From: Rhodospirillaceae bacterium
Lineage (GTDB): Bacteria; Pseudomonadota; Alphaproteobacteria; Rhodospirillales; Rhodospirillaceae
DNA: 37,977 nucleotides
Reading direction: 5' to 3'
NCBI GenBank assembly: GCA_004297485.1
Contig: SCTM01000004.1
Coordinates: 1-37,977 of the forward strand
Numbering within the stretch: the stretch's first letter is position 1; every line of letters begins with the position of its first letter. The notes beneath the pieces are model-generated. The model saw only the letters and a list, made by a program, of their open reading frames with translations, was not told the origin of the DNA and made no database searches. The translations under genes were made by a program, and so were the position numbers. Below, piece after piece: positions 24,258-36,337 of this stretch.

Positions 24258-24896
24258 ATGACTGAACCCTCCGCTCTCAGCAAACCGCTCTACGACACGG
24301 CCGATGCGATTCGTGCGGCATTGCCCAATGCCGTGCTCGCGGCTCAGGTGGTGCGTGACGAAATCATCGTTACTGTCCGGCGTGAGACGATTGTCGAAGT
24401 GCTGATCGCGCTGCGTGACGATCCCCGATTTTCATTCAGCCAACTCAGCGACCTGTGCGGCGTTGACTATCCTGAGCGGGCCGAACGTTTCGAGGTGGTC
24501 TACAATCTTCTGAGCATGCCCCGGAACCAACGCGTCCGCGTGAAGATCACTGCGTCGGAAGACACACCCGTACCGTCGGTCATCGCGGTCCATTCCTGCG
24601 CCAACTGGCTCGAACGGGAAGTCTGGGATCTCTATGGGATCTTTTTCACGGATCATCCGGATCTCCGCCGCATCCTCACGGACTATGGCTTTGAGGGACA
24701 TCCCCTGCGCAAGGATTTCCCGCTCACGGGTTACGTGGAAGTCCGTTACGACGAGGACCAGAAGCGCGTGATCTATGAGCCGGTAAAGTTGACCCAGGAT
24801 TTTCGTACGTTCGATTTCCTGAGCCCATGGGAAGGCATGCGCCATATCCTGCCCGGCGACGAAAAAGCGGTGCCTGCCGCCAAGCCGGGAGCCTGA
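24258..24896 (+). CDS. nuoC: NADH-quinone oxidoreductase subunit C
   Basis: This 212-residue peripheral-arm subunit sits beside NuoD near the quinone site. The family signature is [21 protein letters not shown] at about 112–132, followed by [21 protein letters not shown]. It is a separate gene, not fused to nuoD as in Escherichia coli. The start is ATG 24258, 60 bp after nuoB; nuoD starts just after its stop. Confidence 0.95.
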   Translation: MTEPSALSKPLYDTADAIRAALPNAVLAAQVVRDEIIVTVRRETIVEVLIALRDDPRFSFSQLSDLCGVDYPERAERFEVVYNLLSMPRNQRVRVKITASEDTPVPSVIAVHSCANWLEREVWDLYGIFFTDHPDLRRILTDYGFEGHPLRKDFPLTGYVEVRYDEDQKRVIYEPVKLTQDFRTFDFLSPWEGMRHILPGDEKAVPAAKPGA

Positions 24897-24897
24897 C

Positions 24898-26106
24898 ATG
24901 AGCGAGAACGCGGTGGCTCCCAAGGCAGACGGCGGCGCGGAAATCGAGAACTACACACTCAATTTCGGGCCCCAGCATCCGGCGGCCCATGGTGTGTTGC
25001 GTCTTGTGCTTGAAATGGACGGTGAGATCATCGACCGCGTCGATCCTCACATCGGGCTGTTGCATCGCGGCACCGAGAAGCTGATCGAGTACAAAACCTA
25101 CCTTCAGGCGGTGCCGTATTTCGACCGGCTCGATTACGTGTCGCCGATGAATCAGGAACAATCGTACGCGCTGGCTGTCGAGAAACTGCTGGGCATCGAG
25201 CCGCCACCGCGCGCGAAATATATCCGCATTCTGTTCGGCGAGATCACCCGCATCCTCAACCACATCATGAATATCGCGTCCTACGCCATGGACGTGGGTG
25301 CGATGACGCCGTTCCTCTGGACCTTCGAGGAACGGGAAAAGCTCATGGGTTTCTACGACGACGTCTGCGGCGCGCGCATGCACGCGGCCTACGTGCGGCC
25401 GGGCGGCGTTGCCTACGATTTGCCCGCCGGACTTGTCGAGCGCATTCGCACTTGGGCCGCCGAATATCCCGCTGTCGTCGACAAGATGGAAGGGCTGTTG
25501 AGCGAGAACCGGATCTTCAAGCAACGTACCGTCGACATTGGTGTCGTCAGCCGCGAGCAGGCCGTGGCTTGGGGCTTCACCGGTCCCAATCTCCGTGCGT
25601 CGGGCGTTCCCTGGGATCTGCGCAAGGCACAGCCCTACGACGGTTTTGAAAACATTGATTTTGACGTTCCCATCGGCCGCCATGGCGACTGTTTCGATCG
25701 CTATCTAGTGCGGGTCGAGGAGATGCGGCAGTCGGTGCGGATCATCAACCAATGTCTGGACAAGATGCCGGACGGGCCGGTGCGGGTGAACGATCGCAAA
25801 GTGATGCCGCCGCCGCGCGCCGAAATGAAAGGCTCGATGGAAGCCTTGATCCATCATTTCAAACTTTATACCGAGGGTTATCACGTGCCGGCCGGCGAGG
25901 TTTATGCGGCGACGGAAGCGCCGAAAGGCGAGTTTGCCGTCTACCTGGTTTCCGATGGCACGAACCGTCCCTATCGATGCCGCATTCGCGCGCCGGGATT
26001 CGTTCACCTGGAGGCGATGGATGCGATGCTGCGCGGTCACATGCTAGCCGACGTCCCGGCGGTGCTGGGCTCCATCGACATCGTTTTCGGCGAGGTCGAC
26101 CGATGA
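24898..26106 (+). CDS. nuoD: NADH-quinone oxidoreductase subunit D
   Basis: This 402-residue subunit forms much of the quinone-binding cavity and derives from the NiFe-hydrogenase large subunit. The early stretch [20 protein letters not shown] contains the conserved His pair near the quinone head group, and [30 protein letters not shown] follows in family order. The C-terminus ends [11 protein letters not shown], the normal end. It starts one base after the nuoC stop, and its own stop overlaps the nuoE start (ATGA). Confidence 0.97.
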   Translation: MSENAVAPKADGGAEIENYTLNFGPQHPAAHGVLRLVLEMDGEIIDRVDPHIGLLHRGTEKLIEYKTYLQAVPYFDRLDYVSPMNQEQSYALAVEKLLGIEPPPRAKYIRILFGEITRILNHIMNIASYAMDVGAMTPFLWTFEEREKLMGFYDDVCGARMHAAYVRPGGVAYDLPAGLVERIRTWAAEYPAVVDKMEGLLSENRIFKQRTVDIGVVSREQAVAWGFTGPNLRASGVPWDLRKAQPYDGFENIDFDVPIGRHGDCFDRYLVRVEEMRQSVRIINQCLDKMPDGPVRVNDRKVMPPPRAEMKGSMEALIHHFKLYTEGYHVPAGEVYAATEAPKGEFAVYLVSDGTNRPYRCRIRAPGFVHLEAMDAMLRGHMLADVPAVLGSIDIVFGEVDR

Positions 26107-26798
26107 GCCGCCGTGAACTGGCCGCCGATCAGCCGGCGAACTTCGCGTTCAACGCGGATTACCTCGCTCGGGCGAACCGTATCATCGCCAAGTATCCAAC
26201 AGGCCGTCAGGCCAGCGCGGTGATCCCGCTGCTGGATCTCGCGCAACGGCAGGAAGGGTGGGTGTCGCGCCCGGCCATCGACGTGATTGCCGGTATGCTC
26301 GATATGGCCTCGATCCGTGTGCTCGAAGTGGCGACCTTCTACACCATGTTCAATCTGGCGCCGGTGGGGAAGAATCACATCCAGGTGTGCACCAGCCTGT
26401 CGTGCTGGCTGCGTGGCTCGGACGATATTGTGCGCGCGTGCAAGGAGCGGCTGGGCATTGGCTTTGGCAGCACGACTCCCGACGGCATGTTTTCCCTCGC
26501 GGAAGCCGAGTGTGCGGGCGCATGCGTAAATGCGCCGGTTGTCGCTATCGGTGATGATTACTACGAAGACGTGGATGGCGCCGGCATGTGGCGGATTCTC
26601 GATGCTTTCAAGCGCGGTGAGAAACCGGCTCACGGTTCGGTCACGCGTCGGGACGGGTCAGCGCCGGCCGGCCCGCCTACGTCGCTCACGGACGACCCGA
26701 CCAAGCCGGTTCCGAAGCAGGATCTGGCTGCCGCCAAAGCAGCCTATGAACAAGCCAAGGCGGAGGCGGCCGCCAAAGCCGCCCAGCCCAAGACCTAG
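26103..26798 (+). CDS. nuoE: NADH-quinone oxidoreductase subunit E
   Basis: This 231-residue subunit of the NADH-oxidising module holds the 2Fe-2S cluster N1a. Ligands are Cys96 and Cys101 ([11 protein letters not shown]), Cys137 and Cys141 ([11 protein letters not shown]). The start overlaps the nuoD stop in ATGA, which makes it preferable to much longer upstream frames. After the ferredoxin-like domain there is a low-complexity tail of about 60 residues rich in Ala, Lys and Pro, seen in many alphaproteobacterial NuoE proteins and of unknown role. nuoF follows after 8 bp. Confidence 0.96.
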   Translation: MSRRELAADQPANFAFNADYLARANRIIAKYPTGRQASAVIPLLDLAQRQEGWVSRPAIDVIAGMLDMASIRVLEVATFYTMFNLAPVGKNHIQVCTSLSCWLRGSDDIVRACKERLGIGFGSTTPDGMFSLAEAECAGACVNAPVVAIGDDYYEDVDGAGMWRILDAFKRGEKPAHGSVTRRDGSAPAGPPTSLTDDPTKPVPKQDLAAAKAAYEQAKAEAAAKAAQPKT

Positions 26799-26806
26799 GA
26801 CACAGC

Positions 26807-28099
26807 ATGCTTTCCGATAAGGACCGCATTTTCGCCAATCTCTATGGCCGCCATGACTGGCGGCTCGCGGGTGCACGCGCCCGTGGCGACTGGGACGGCA
26901 CCAAAGAGATCATGGCCATGGGGCCGGATTGGATCGTCGATGAGATGAAGAAGTCCGGATTGCGCGGCCGTGGCGGCGCCGGATTTCCCACTGGGCTCAA
27001 GTGGTCGTTCATGCCCAGGACCGAGAGCGACCGTCCGCATTATCTGGTGGTGAACGCCGACGAGGGCGAGCCCGGAACCTGCAAGGACCGGGACATGCTG
27101 CGTTACGATCCGCACAAATTGATCGAGGGCTGCCTGATCGCCTGTTTCGCGATGAAGGCCCATGCCTGCTACATCTACATTCGCGGCGAGTTCTACAACG
27201 AGGCGTCCAATCTCCAGATCGCAATTGATGAGGCTTACGCCGCCGGATTGATCGGCGACAACGCCTGCGGCAGCGGCTGGAAATTCGACTGCTACCTCCA
27301 TCGCGGCGCCGGTGCCTATATCTGCGGCGAGGAAACCGCCCTGATCGAAAGCCTTGAAGGCAAAAAGGGCCAGCCGCGCCTGAAGCCGCCGTTTCCGGCG
27401 GGCGTCGGTCTTTACGGTTGTCCGACCACGGTCAACAACGTCGAGAGCATCGCGGTTGCGCCCACGATTCTGCGGCGCGGTGCGTCGTGGTTCGCGGGCA
27501 TAGGCCGTCCGAACAATACCGGCACCAAAGTGTTCTGCATTTCCGGCCACGTGAACAAGCCCTGCAATGTGGAGGATGCCATGGGCATCCCGTTGAAGGA
27601 GCTGATCGAGAAACATGCCGGCGGCGTGCGCGGCGGCTGGGACAACCTGCTGGCGATCATTCCCGGCGGCGCGTCCGTGCCGCTACTGCCGAAATCCATT
27701 TGCGACACGGTGCTGATGGATTTCGATTCCTTGCGCGACGTGAAATCGGGCCTTGGCACTGCCGCGGTCATGGTGATGGATAAATCGTCCGACGTGGTGG
27801 CATGCATCGCGCGGCTGTCGGCATTCTACAAGCATGAGAGCTGCGGCCAGTGCACGCCGTGTCGCGAGGGCACCGGCTGGATGTCGCGGGTGATGAATCG
27901 CATGGTACGCGGCGAGGCGACCCTGCCGGAAATCGATACCCTTGAGCAGGTGACTTACCAGGTCGAAGGCCACACCATCTGCGCGCTGGGCGATGCGGCG
28001 GCGTGGCCGATCCAAGGACTCATCCGGCACTTCCGGCCCGAACTTGAACGGCGCATCCGCGCCTATCGCGACGCCAAAGTGCGCGCGCAGGCGGCGTAG
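26807..28099 (+). CDS. nuoF: NADH-quinone oxidoreductase subunit F
   Basis: This 430-residue subunit binds NADH and FMN and starts electron flow into complex [17 protein letters not shown] (51–66) is the NADH-binding glycine-rich motif; the FMN region includes [14 protein letters not shown] and [13 protein letters not shown]. Cluster N3 ligands are Cys346, Cys349 and Cys352 ([11 protein letters not shown]) and Cys392 (HTICALGD). The length matches the family. It lies between nuoE and nuoG; nuoG starts 10 bp after its stop. Confidence 0.97.
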   Translation: MLSDKDRIFANLYGRHDWRLAGARARGDWDGTKEIMAMGPDWIVDEMKKSGLRGRGGAGFPTGLKWSFMPRTESDRPHYLVVNADEGEPGTCKDRDMLRYDPHKLIEGCLIACFAMKAHACYIYIRGEFYNEASNLQIAIDEAYAAGLIGDNACGSGWKFDCYLHRGAGAYICGEETALIESLEGKKGQPRLKPPFPAGVGLYGCPTTVNNVESIAVAPTILRRGASWFAGIGRPNNTGTKVFCISGHVNKPCNVEDAMGIPLKELIEKHAGGVRGGWDNLLAIIPGGASVPLLPKSICDTVLMDFDSLRDVKSGLGTAAVMVMDKSSDVVACIARLSAFYKHESCGQCTPCREGTGWMSRVMNRMVRGEATLPEIDTLEQVTYQVEGHTICALGDAAAWPIQGLIRHFRPELERRIRAYRDAKVRAQAA

Positions 28100-28109
28100 G
28101 GGAATCACC

Positions 28110-30176
28110 ATGCCGAAACTTACCATCGACGGCATCGCGGTCGACGTCGCGCCGAACACCACCATTCTCCAGGCGGCGGAATCCGTCGGCGTGGAGATCC
28201 CGCGCTTTTGCTATCACGACCGCCTGTCCATCGCCGGCAACTGCCGCATGTGCCTGGTGGACGTGGAGAAGTCGCCGAAGCCGGTGGCGTCCTGCGCCAT
28301 GCCGGTGGGCGAGGGCATGGTGGTGCACACCAAGTCCCCGCGTGCCGACAAGGCGCGCGCCGGGGTGATGGAGTTCCTGCTTATCAATCATCCGCTCGAC
28401 TGCCCCATCTGCGATCAGGGCGGCGAGTGCGATTTGCAGGACCAGGCCATGGCCTATGGATTTGATCGCGGGCGGTTCCAGGAAAACAAGCGCGCGGTGC
28501 GCGACAAGGAAATGGGGCCGCTGGTGGCGACCAGCATGAACCGCTGCATTCATTGCACCCGTTGTGTGCGCTTTGCGACCGAGGTGGCGGGCGTGCCGGA
28601 ATTGGGCGCGACCGGTCGTGGCGAGGACATGGAGATCACGACCTATCTGGAAAAGGCGCTGTCGTCGGAACTTTCCGGCAACGTCGTTGATCTTTGCCCG
28701 GTGGGCGCGCTGACCAGCAAACCCTATGCCTTCACCACCCGTCCGTGGGAATTGCGCAAGACCGAGTCCATCGACGTCATGGACGCGGTTGGCACCAATA
28801 TCCGCGTCGATGCCCGCGGCCGCGAGGTCATGCGAATTCTGCCGCGCATCAACGAGGATGTGAACGAGGAATGGTTGGCCGACAAAAGCCGTCATGCCTG
28901 TGATGGCCTGCGTTATCAGCGCCTGGACAAACCCTACGTGCGGGTCATGGGCAAGCTTCAGACCGCGACCTGGCAGGAGGCGTTCGACGCCATCGCCGGG
29001 CGGCTGCTCGGGACGCCAGGGAACAAAGTGGCGGCGCTTGCCGGCGATCTGACCGACGTGGAATCCATGTTCGCTCTCAAGGAACTTTTGGTCACGCTTG
29101 GTTCGCACAATCTTGATTGCCGCCAGGACGGCGCGGCCATCGATCCAACCGTGCGCGCGTCTTATCTGTTCAACAGCACTATCGCCGGCATCGAACATGC
29201 CGACGCACTGCTGATCATCGGCGCCAACCCGCGCAAGGAAGCGCCCATCCTCAATGCACGCATCCGAAAGCGATTCCTCCGTGGCGGTTTCAAGGTCGGC
29301 GTCATCGGCGAAGTGGGCGATCTCACGTATAAGTATGAGTCACTGGGCGGTACGGCCGAAGTATTGAGCGCCATCGCCGATGGGCGTCATCCTTTTGCCG
29401 ATGTACTGAAGGCCGCCAAGGCGCCCATGCTGATCCTCGGCATGGCGGCGCTGACCCGTGCGGAAAGCGCGGCTATCCTCGGCGCGGCGCGGCGTGTGGC
29501 CGACACCTGCGGCTTGGTGAAAGACGGCTGGAACGGCTTCAACGTGCTGCATACGGCTGCCGCCCGCGTCGGCGGTCTCGACGTGGGTTTTGTGCCGGGG
29601 CCGGGGGGCAAGGACACTCGCGGGATTCTCGACGGCGCGGCGGGCGGCGAGATCGATGTTGTCTTTCTACTCGGGGCCGACGAGATCGACACCGCGCGTC
29701 TGGGCAAAGCCTTCGTTGTCTATCAAGGCCACCACGGCGACCGCGGGGCTCATCGGGCCGACGTCATTCTGCCCGGCGCGGCCTACACGGAAAAGGACGG
29801 CACCTACGTCAACACCGAAGGTCGGGTGCAGCGCGCCAACCGCGCGGTGTTCCCGCCCGGCGAGGCCCGCGAGGATTGGACCATCATCCGCGCCTTGTCG
29901 GAAGTGCTTGGAAAAACCTTACCCTTCGACAATCTCGCCCAATTGCGTAAGCGGCTGGCCGCCGCGAACCCCGTGTTTGCGACGACCGATGCCATCACAC
30001 CGGCGGCCTGGGGCGCTTTTGGCGGCAATGGCGCGATCGCGACCACCGGGTTCGACTATCCCGTCGTCAATTACTACATGACCGATGCCATCAGCCGTGC
30101 CTCGCGGACCATGGCTCAATGCAGCGAATCCTTTGCCAGCGGCGCCGCGTCGCGGAAGACGGGGACCCATGGCTGA
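28110..30176 (+). CDS. nuoG: NADH-quinone oxidoreductase subunit G
   Basis: This 688-residue subunit carries several iron–sulfur clusters of the NADH arm. A 2Fe-2S domain has Cys34, Cys45, Cys48 and Cys62. Cluster N5 has His94, Cys98, Cys101 and Cys107 ([15 protein letters not shown]). Cluster N4 has Cys146, Cys149, Cys152 and Cys196. The remaining part is a molybdopterin-oxidoreductase-like domain that in this family has lost its cofactor. I see no extra cysteine motif for cluster N7, as in the mitochondrial-type subunit. The ATG at 28110 follows GGGGAATC. The stop overlaps the nuoH start by 8 bases. Confidence 0.96.
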   Translation: MPKLTIDGIAVDVAPNTTILQAAESVGVEIPRFCYHDRLSIAGNCRMCLVDVEKSPKPVASCAMPVGEGMVVHTKSPRADKARAGVMEFLLINHPLDCPICDQGGECDLQDQAMAYGFDRGRFQENKRAVRDKEMGPLVATSMNRCIHCTRCVRFATEVAGVPELGATGRGEDMEITTYLEKALSSELSGNVVDLCPVGALTSKPYAFTTRPWELRKTESIDVMDAVGTNIRVDARGREVMRILPRINEDVNEEWLADKSRHACDGLRYQRLDKPYVRVMGKLQTATWQEAFDAIAGRLLGTPGNKVAALAGDLTDVESMFALKELLVTLGSHNLDCRQDGAAIDPTVRASYLFNSTIAGIEHADALLIIGANPRKEAPILNARIRKRFLRGGFKVGVIGEVGDLTYKYESLGGTAEVLSAIADGRHPFADVLKAAKAPMLILGMAALTRAESAAILGAARRVADTCGLVKDGWNGFNVLHTAAARVGGLDVGFVPGPGGKDTRGILDGAAGGEIDVVFLLGADEIDTARLGKAFVVYQGHHGDRGAHRADVILPGAAYTEKDGTYVNTEGRVQRANRAVFPPGEAREDWTIIRALSEVLGKTLPFDNLAQLRKRLAAANPVFATTDAITPAAWGAFGGNGAIATTGFDYPVVNYYMTDAISRASRTMAQCSESFASGAASRKTGTHG

Positions 30177-31179
30177 GTTCTTAACCGGTTACCTCTATCC
30201 GCTGCTGTGGATCGTCGGCAAGATTCTGCTGTTCGTGGTCGTTGTGCTCGTCGGCATGGCGTACCTCACTTACGCCGAACGGCGCATCATCGGCGCCATG
30301 CAGATGCGCAAGGGCCCCAACGTGGTTGGTCCCTTCGGTTTGTTGCAACCATTCGCCGATGCGGTGAAGTTGCTCACGAAGGAAACCGTGGTGCCCACGG
30401 GCTCCAGCCCTGTGGTGTTCTTCCTGGCGCCCATGGTGACGTTTTCTCTGGCGATGATTGCTTGGGCGGTCATCCCGGTCAGTCCCGGCTGGGTGGTCGC
30501 CAACATCAACGTCGGCATCCTCTATCTGTTCGCCGTGTCGTCCCTGGGCGTCTACGGCATCGTCATGGCGGGCTGGTCGTCCAACAGCAGATACGCGTTT
30601 CTCGGCGCCATGCGCTCGGCGGCGCAGATGGTGTCTTACGAAGTCTCCATCGGCTTCGTGATGATTTCGGTGCTGCTGACGGCGGGGTCGTTGAACCTGA
30701 CGGCCATCGTCAATGCGCAACGGGGGCTGTGGTTCTTCATTCCTCACTTCCCCATGTTCGTGATTTTCTTCATTTCGATCCTGGCCGAGACCAACCGTCA
30801 CCCGTTCGACCTGCCCGAGGCCGAGTCCGAACTGGTCGCCGGGTTCATGACCGAATATTCGTCCATGGCGTTCGCGCTGTTCTTCCTCGGCGAGTACGCG
30901 AACATGATCATGATGTCGGGCGTCGTCTCGATCCTGTTTCTCGGCGGATGGTTGCCGCCCTTCAATATCGCCGTGCTGAATGCCGTTCCGGGGATCGTCT
31001 GGTTCGCCCTCAAGGTCCTGGCGAGTCTGTTTACGATGATCTGGGTGCGCGCGACGTTCCCGCGGTATCGGTATGATCAGCTCATGCGACTTGGGTGGAA
31101 GGTCTTCCTTCCATTCTCGCTTGTCTGGCTGATTTTGACGGCGGGTTTTCTTGAATACACCGGCCGCGTGCCGCACTGA
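30169..31179 (+). CDS. nuoH: NADH-quinone oxidoreductase subunit H
   Basis: This 336-residue membrane subunit joins the peripheral and membrane arms and contributes to the quinone entry channel. About eight transmembrane helices are expected. Family motifs are [20 protein letters not shown] (about 41–60), [21 protein letters not shown], and the acidic loop [20 protein letters not shown], rich in residues thought to couple proton transfer. The ATG at 30169 lies inside the end of nuoG, and the length is normal. Confidence 0.97.
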   Translation: MAEFLTGYLYPLLWIVGKILLFVVVVLVGMAYLTYAERRIIGAMQMRKGPNVVGPFGLLQPFADAVKLLTKETVVPTGSSPVVFFLAPMVTFSLAMIAWAVIPVSPGWVVANINVGILYLFAVSSLGVYGIVMAGWSSNSRYAFLGAMRSAAQMVSYEVSIGFVMISVLLTAGSLNLTAIVNAQRGLWFFIPHFPMFVIFFISILAETNRHPFDLPEAESELVAGFMTEYSSMAFALFFLGEYANMIMMSGVVSILFLGGWLPPFNIAVLNAVPGIVWFALKVLASLFTMIWVRATFPRYRYDQLMRLGWKVFLPFSLVWLILTAGFLEYTGRVPH

Positions 31180-31207
31180 GGCATGACGTTACAAACGAGG
31201 CTTGGCT

Positions 31208-31696
31208 ATGGCATTTCTCGACCGCACCGCACGCTCCTTCCTTCTGGCGGAACTCGCCTCGGGGATGTGGCTGACTCTGAAACAGATGTTTCTGCCGAAG
31301 GCCACCATCAACTATCCGTGGGAGAAGGGGCCCATCAGCCCGCGCTTTCGCGGCGAGCACGCGCTGCGCCGGTATCCGAATGGCGAAGAGCGTTGCATTG
31401 CCTGCAAGCTATGCGAGGCCATCTGTCCGGCTCAGGCGATCACCATCGAAGCGGAACCGCGCGCCGACGGCAGCCGCCGCACGACGCGCTACGACATCGA
31501 TATGACCAAGTGCATATACTGCGGCTTTTGTGAAGAGGCGTGTCCGGTTGACGCCATCGTCGAGGGTCCGAACTTTGAATTTGCCACCGAGACGCGCGAG
31601 GAACTGCTTTACAACAAGGATAAACTGCTTTCCAACGGCGACCGGTGGGAACCCGAGTTGGCGAAGCGGCTGGAATTGAACGCACCGTACCGGTGA
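31208..31696 (+). CDS. nuoI: NADH-quinone oxidoreductase subunit I
   Basis: This 162-residue subunit carries clusters N6a and N6b, which pass electrons toward N2. The two 4Fe-4S motifs are Cys63, Cys66, Cys69, Cys73 ([13 protein letters not shown]) and Cys102, Cys105, Cys108, Cys112 ([13 protein letters not shown]). The ATG at 31208, with GAGG upstream, is preferred to a TTG two codons earlier. Unlike most junctions in this operon, a 169 bp gap with a palindromic repeat separates it from nuoJ. Confidence 0.96.
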   Translation: MAFLDRTARSFLLAELASGMWLTLKQMFLPKATINYPWEKGPISPRFRGEHALRRYPNGEERCIACKLCEAICPAQAITIEAEPRADGSRRTTRYDIDMTKCIYCGFCEEACPVDAIVEGPNFEFATETREELLYNKDKLLSNGDRWEPELAKRLELNAPYR

Positions 31697-31711
31697 GGCA
31701 ATAAATATAAC

Positions 31712-31807
31712 CGTCGTCGCCCGGGCCTGTCCGAGCGACCCAACGCGCCACCCGCGCGGATCGTGCGTGGCGATGAGTGGATGCCCAGGATAAACCGGGG
31801 CATGACG
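31712..31807. repeat. Degenerate palindromic intergenic repeat inside the nuo operon
   Basis: The left arm (31712–31742) contains CGTCGCCCGGGCCTGTCCGA and the right arm (31778–31807) reads TGGATGCCCAGGATAAACCG then GGGCATGACG. They are imperfect inverted copies, about 60–65% by eye. The form, with GCCCGGG-x-TGTCC and TGGATGCCC…CATGACG, is that of the REP-like palindromes common between genes in alphaproteobacteria. It sits between two co-transcribed genes and may fold in the nuo mRNA. Confidence 0.65.
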
Positions 31808-31865
31808 ATAGGGGAACGAGAGCGATGGAGTTAGTGTTCGAATATTGCGGGTGGGGGGCGCAACG

Positions 31866-32486
31866 ATGATTGTCGCGTCGCTCGCTTTCTATCTGTTCTC
31901 CTTCATGGCGATTATCGGAGCGCTGAACGTAATATTTCAACGCAATCCGGTTCACTCCGTGTTGTGGCTCATCTTTACGTTTTTCAACGCCGCCGGGCTG
32001 TTTGTTCTGCTCGGTGCGGAATTCGTTGCCATGATTCTGGTCGTGGTTTACGTCGGCGCGGTCGCGGTGCTGTTCCTGTTCGTCGTCATGATGCTCGACG
32101 TCAACGTGGCGATGTTGCGCGAAGGTTTTCTCCGCTACATGCCCGTTGGCGCGGTCATTGGAATTGTGCTGCTTGTGGAGCTGGCGGTGGTGATGGGTGG
32201 ATGGGCTTTCGCCCCCAGTGCGCACCTCTTGTCGGCGGCGCCGACGCCGGATATGGCGCAGGTCTCAAACACACAGGCGCTCGGCGCGCTGCTCTATACC
32301 AAGTATGTGTATCTGTTTCAGGTTTCCGGAATCATTCTGCTGGTCGCGATGATCGGTTCCATCGTGTTGACCCTCCGGCGTCGCCCCGACTCGCGTAAGC
32401 AGGTCATTGCCGATCAGGTCGCGCGGCGGGCGGAAGATACCCTTGAGGTGGTCAAGGTCCAGACCGGGCAGGGGGTCGCCCTATGA
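31866..32486 (+). CDS. nuoJ: NADH-quinone oxidoreductase subunit J
   Basis: This 206-residue membrane subunit has five predicted transmembrane helices. The conserved third helix shows [20 protein letters not shown], which holds the flexible pi-bulge that takes part in coupling in known structures. The ATG at 31866 is taken over an upstream frame because it matches the normal opening ([20 protein letters not shown]). The C-terminal 40 residues are charged and face the cytoplasm. Its stop overlaps the nuoK start in ATGA. Confidence 0.95.
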   Translation: MIVASLAFYLFSFMAIIGALNVIFQRNPVHSVLWLIFTFFNAAGLFVLLGAEFVAMILVVVYVGAVAVLFLFVVMMLDVNVAMLREGFLRYMPVGAVIGIVLLVELAVVMGGWAFAPSAHLLSAAPTPDMAQVSNTQALGALLYTKYVYLFQVSGIILLVAMIGSIVLTLRRRPDSRKQVIADQVARRAEDTLEVVKVQTGQGVAL

Positions 32487-32806
32487 CCGAAGGTGTTTTT
32501 GCCATTGGCCTCGGCCACTATCTGACCGTCGCGGCGATTCTGTTCACGCTCGGCATCTTTGGGATTTTCCTCAACCGGAAGAATCTCATCGTCCTCATGA
32601 TGTCGATCGAACTGATCCTGCTCGCGGTTAATATCAACCTGGTGGCGTTCTCGTCGTTTCTCGGCGATCTCGTCGGCCAGGTCTTCACGATGTTTGTCCT
32701 GACGGTCGCGGCCGCCGAGGCGGCCATCGGTCTTGCGATTGTGGTGGTGTTCTACCGTAACCGTCGCTCGATCGAGGTCGAGGACATCAACCGCATGAAA
32801 GGCTAG
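32483..32806 (+). CDS. nuoK: NADH-quinone oxidoreductase subunit K
   Basis: This 107-residue membrane subunit has three transmembrane helices. The two conserved buried glutamates needed for proton transfer correspond to Glu43 ([11 protein letters not shown]) and Glu79 ([12 protein letters not shown]). The start overlaps the nuoJ stop in ATGA. A C-terminal charged tail of about 15 residues is normal. Confidence 0.96.
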   Translation: MTEGVFAIGLGHYLTVAAILFTLGIFGIFLNRKNLIVLMMSIELILLAVNINLVAFSSFLGDLVGQVFTMFVLTVAAAEAAIGLAIVVVFYRNRRSIEVEDINRMKG

Positions 32807-32811
32807 GTCCC

Positions 32812-34761
32812 GTGTTGGTCGCCGCTGTTTTTCTGCCGTTGCTCGGCGCTTTGATCGCCGGCGTGTTCGGTCGCCTGATCGGCAACCGGGGTGCTCATGT
32901 TGTCACTTGCCTTGGCGTTGGCCTCGCTGCCCTGTGCGCGATCCCCACATTTTTTGATGTGGCGATCCATGGACATAGTCAGGTCGTGCCGATCGCCGCG
33001 TGGCTGTCCTCCGGCACTTTCGAGGCCGCATGGGCTTTGCGTTTCGACACTCTGTCGGCCACCATGGTGATGACGGTCACCTGTGTCTCGACCCTGATTC
33101 ACGTCTATTCCGTGGGCTATATGTCCCACGACGACAGCCAGCCACGCTTCATGGCGTATCTCTCGGCGTTTACCTTCGCCATGCTGATGCTGGTGACGGC
33201 AGACAACCTTGTGCAGCTGTTCTTCGGCTGGGAAGGCGTCGGCGTGATGAGTTATCTGCTGATCGGCTTCTGGTACAAGAAGCCGTCGGCGTGTGCGGCC
33301 GCCATCAAGGCCTTCATCGTCAACCGGGTCGGCGACTTCGGGTTCCTGTTGGGCATCTTCGCGGTCTATTACCTGTTTGACTCGGTCAACTTCGACACCA
33401 TCTTCGCCGCAGCACCGGACAAGGCCGATTCCACGGTTACATTCTTTTCCGTGCAATGGCATGCCCTGACCATCACCTGTCTGCTGCTGTTTGTCGGCGC
33501 CATGGGTAAATCGGCGCAGCTTTTCCTTCACACGTGGCTGCCGGACGCCATGGAAGGTCCGACGCCGGTCTCGGCACTCATCCATGCGGCGACCATGGTG
33601 ACGGCCGGCGTATTCCTGGTGGCGCGTATGTCACCACTGTTCGAGTTCGCGCCCACGGCGCTTGCATTCGTTACGGTGATCGGCGCGTCGACCGCGTTTT
33701 TCGCCGGCACCGTGGGGTGTGTGCAGAACGACATCAAGCGTATTATCGCGTACTCCACGTGTTCCCAATTGGGCTACATGTTCATGGCCTGCGGCGTATC
33801 GGCCTATCAGGCGGGCGTGTTCCACCTGATGACCCATGCCTGGTTCAAGGCGCTATTGTTTCTGTCCGCCGGATCGGTGATCCATGCCCTGTCCGATGAG
33901 CAGGACATCCGCAAGATGGGCGGCATCTGGCGTCTGGTTCCGGTAACCACCGTGGTCATGACCATCGGTAATCTGGCATTGACGGGCATTCCGCCTTTTG
34001 CCGGTTATTACTCCAAGGATACGATCATCGAGGCCGCCCATGCCGCGGGCACGGCGTCTGGCGATTATGCCTACGTGTTGGCGCTTATCGTCGTGTTGCT
34101 TACATCGTTCTACTCGTGGCGCCTGACGTTCCTGACATTCTTCGGCAAATCGCGCGTCGATCACCACACCATGGAACACGCCCATGAAAGCCCGCTCATC
34201 ATGCTGGTTCCGCTCGGATTCCTGGCGGTCGGGGCGGTAATCGCCGGTATGGTCGGCTACCACAATTTTGTCGGCGAAGACCGTGCGGCATTCTGGCGCG
34301 GTGCGATCAAGGTTCTGGCCAATCACGACAGCATCGGTAAAGCGCACGAAGAGAAGCCGGTCGTGGTTCTCGAATATCTGCCGCTATTCCTCAGCGTGCT
34401 CGGCTTCGTATGGGCGTATATGTTCTACATCCGCCGTCCCGATCTACCGGGCAAACTGGCGGCCACATTCCCCGGCGTGCACCGCTTCCTCCTGAACAAG
34501 TGGTATTTCGACGAACTGTACGACTGGATGTTCGTGCGGCCTGCGTTCCGCATCGGCCGGCTGTTCTGGAAAGGTGGCGATGGCGCCGTCATTGATGGCC
34601 TTGGCCCGGACGGTATTTCCACGACAGTCGTGCGCATGGCCCAGCGTCTCGGCGTGGTCCAGTCCGGGTATCTCTACCATTACGCATTCGCGATGATCGT
34701 TGGCATCGCGCTGGTCGTCACGTGGATCGTCGTCCCATGGGCGCATTGGGTAGGACGGTGA
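32812..34761 (+). CDS. nuoL: NADH-quinone oxidoreductase subunit L
   Basis: This 649-residue antiporter-like membrane subunit is the distal proton pump of complex I and carries the long lateral helix near its C-terminus. The antiporter family core is seen in [40 protein letters not shown] (with the conserved Lys and His) and [19 protein letters not shown]. The start is a GTG at 32812, 5 bp after nuoK; no better ATG fits. The stop overlaps an ATG that is 5 bp before the nuoM start. Confidence 0.96.
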   Translation: MLVAAVFLPLLGALIAGVFGRLIGNRGAHVVTCLGVGLAALCAIPTFFDVAIHGHSQVVPIAAWLSSGTFEAAWALRFDTLSATMVMTVTCVSTLIHVYSVGYMSHDDSQPRFMAYLSAFTFAMLMLVTADNLVQLFFGWEGVGVMSYLLIGFWYKKPSACAAAIKAFIVNRVGDFGFLLGIFAVYYLFDSVNFDTIFAAAPDKADSTVTFFSVQWHALTITCLLLFVGAMGKSAQLFLHTWLPDAMEGPTPVSALIHAATMVTAGVFLVARMSPLFEFAPTALAFVTVIGASTAFFAGTVGCVQNDIKRIIAYSTCSQLGYMFMACGVSAYQAGVFHLMTHAWFKALLFLSAGSVIHALSDEQDIRKMGGIWRLVPVTTVVMTIGNLALTGIPPFAGYYSKDTIIEAAHAAGTASGDYAYVLALIVVLLTSFYSWRLTFLTFFGKSRVDHHTMEHAHESPLIMLVPLGFLAVGAVIAGMVGYHNFVGEDRAAFWRGAIKVLANHDSIGKAHEEKPVVVLEYLPLFLSVLGFVWAYMFYIRRPDLPGKLAATFPGVHRFLLNKWYFDELYDWMFVRPAFRIGRLFWKGGDGAVIDGLGPDGISTTVVRMAQRLGVVQSGYLYHYAFAMIVGIALVVTWIVVPWAHWVGR

Positions 34762-34765
34762 TGCC

Positions 34766-36322
34766 ATGACCGCGCTCGCGAACTTTGTCGACGGCTTGCC
34801 GATCCTGTCACTTGTGACGTTTCTGCCCTTGGTTGGGGCGGCCATCATCCTTTCCGTCAGGGGCGAAGAGGAGACTGTCGCCCGCCAGGCCCGTTATATC
34901 GCCCTGTGGACGACGCTGCTGACGTTCGTCCTGTCGGTGTTCATCTGGGTCGGGTTCGACAGTTCGACGGCGGCTTTCCAATTTGAGGAACGGCTTGAGT
35001 GGCTGCCGCAGTATAAGATCACTTACCGCATGGGTGTGGACGGCATCTCCATGCTGTTCGTGATCCTGTCCACTTTCCTGATGCCGTTGTGCATTCTCGC
35101 CAGTTGGGAAGCCGTCCATAAGATGGTGCGCGAATACATGATCGCCTTCCTGGTGCTGGAAACCATGATGGTCGGCATGTTCTGCGCCATGGATATGGTG
35201 TTGTTCTACGTCTTCTTCGAGGGCGTATTGATCCCCATGTTCATTATCATCGGCGTCTGGGGCGGCGGACGGCGGGTCTACTCGGCCTTCAAGTTCTTCC
35301 TCTATACGCTGACCGGTTCCGTGCTGCTCCTGATCGCCATGCTGGCGATGTATTTTTATGCCGGCACCACGGACATCCCGACCCTGACCGCGACGCATTT
35401 CCCGGTTCAGATGCAGTATTGGCTGTGGTTCGGGCTGTTCGCGTCGTTCGCTGTCAAGGTGCCAATGTGGCCCGTGCACACCTGGCTGCCTGATGCCCAC
35501 GTGGATGCGCCGACGGCTGGATCGGTGATCCTGGCGGGCGTGCTTTTGAAAATGGGCGGATATGGTTTCCTGCGGTTCTCGCTGCCGATGTTGCCTGAGG
35601 CCAGCGTTGCCTTCACGCCGTTCATCTACACCCTGTCGGTGATCGCCATCATCTACACGTCCCTGGTTGCCCTGGTGCAGCAGGACATGAAAAAGCTGAT
35701 CGCTTATTCGTCGGTGGCGCACATGGGCTTTGTGACGATCGGCGTCTTTGCCGGCACACAACAGGCGGTGCAGGGCGCGATCTTCCAGATGCTGAGCCAC
35801 GGGGTTGTGTCGGGGGCGCTGTTCCTTGCGGTCGGCGTGGTCTACGACCGGCTGCATACGCGCGAGATCGATCGCTACGGCGGCCTCGTCAACAACATGC
35901 CGATGTATGCCGTCGTGGTCATGATCTTCACCCTGGCGGCGGTCGGGCTGCCCGGAACCGCCGGCTTTGTGGGCGAGTTCCTGGTGCTGACAGGTTCATT
36001 TCAGGCCAATAGCTGGGTTGCGTTGTTGGCCGCCACCGGCGTGATCCTGGGTGCGGCCTATATGCTCTATCTCTATCGCCGCGTGATTTTCGGCGAGCTG
36101 ACCAAGGCCGACGTCAAAGCCATGCTCGATCTCGACCGCCGGGAAATCATCATTTTTGCCCCGGTTGTCGCCGTGGTGTTGTGGATGGGGATCTATCCGA
36201 CGCCGTTCCTCGACGTCACCAATGTCGCTGTGACCAACATCGTGTCGAAATACCAGGCGGTTGTTGGGGCGACGGCAAGCGCTCCCTCGGCCGCGCAGAC
36301 CATGCTCGCGTTGTTGCGCTAG
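34766..36322 (+). CDS. nuoM: NADH-quinone oxidoreductase subunit M
   Basis: This 518-residue subunit is a second antiporter-like proton channel. Conserved elements are [20 protein letters not shown] (with the key Glu of helix 5), [36 protein letters not shown] with the central Lys, and [20 protein letters not shown]. The ATG at 34766 follows nuoL by 4 bp. About 14 transmembrane helices are expected and the length is typical. Confidence 0.96.
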   Translation: MTALANFVDGLPILSLVTFLPLVGAAIILSVRGEEETVARQARYIALWTTLLTFVLSVFIWVGFDSSTAAFQFEERLEWLPQYKITYRMGVDGISMLFVILSTFLMPLCILASWEAVHKMVREYMIAFLVLETMMVGMFCAMDMVLFYVFFEGVLIPMFIIIGVWGGGRRVYSAFKFFLYTLTGSVLLLIAMLAMYFYAGTTDIPTLTATHFPVQMQYWLWFGLFASFAVKVPMWPVHTWLPDAHVDAPTAGSVILAGVLLKMGGYGFLRFSLPMLPEASVAFTPFIYTLSVIAIIYTSLVALVQQDMKKLIAYSSVAHMGFVTIGVFAGTQQAVQGAIFQMLSHGVVSGALFLAVGVVYDRLHTREIDRYGGLVNNMPMYAVVVMIFTLAAVGLPGTAGFVGEFLVLTGSFQANSWVALLAATGVILGAAYMLYLYRRVIFGELTKADVKAMLDLDRREIIIFAPVVAVVLWMGIYPTPFLDVTNVAVTNIVSKYQAVVGATASAPSAAQTMLALLR

Positions 36323-36337
36323 GGAAGGACAAGATTC

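Noticed and set aside
28020-29198. Long minus-strand frame opposite nuoG
   Set aside because: nuoG is complete, with all iron–sulfur ligands; the opposite frame is rich in His, Arg and Gly and matches nothing.
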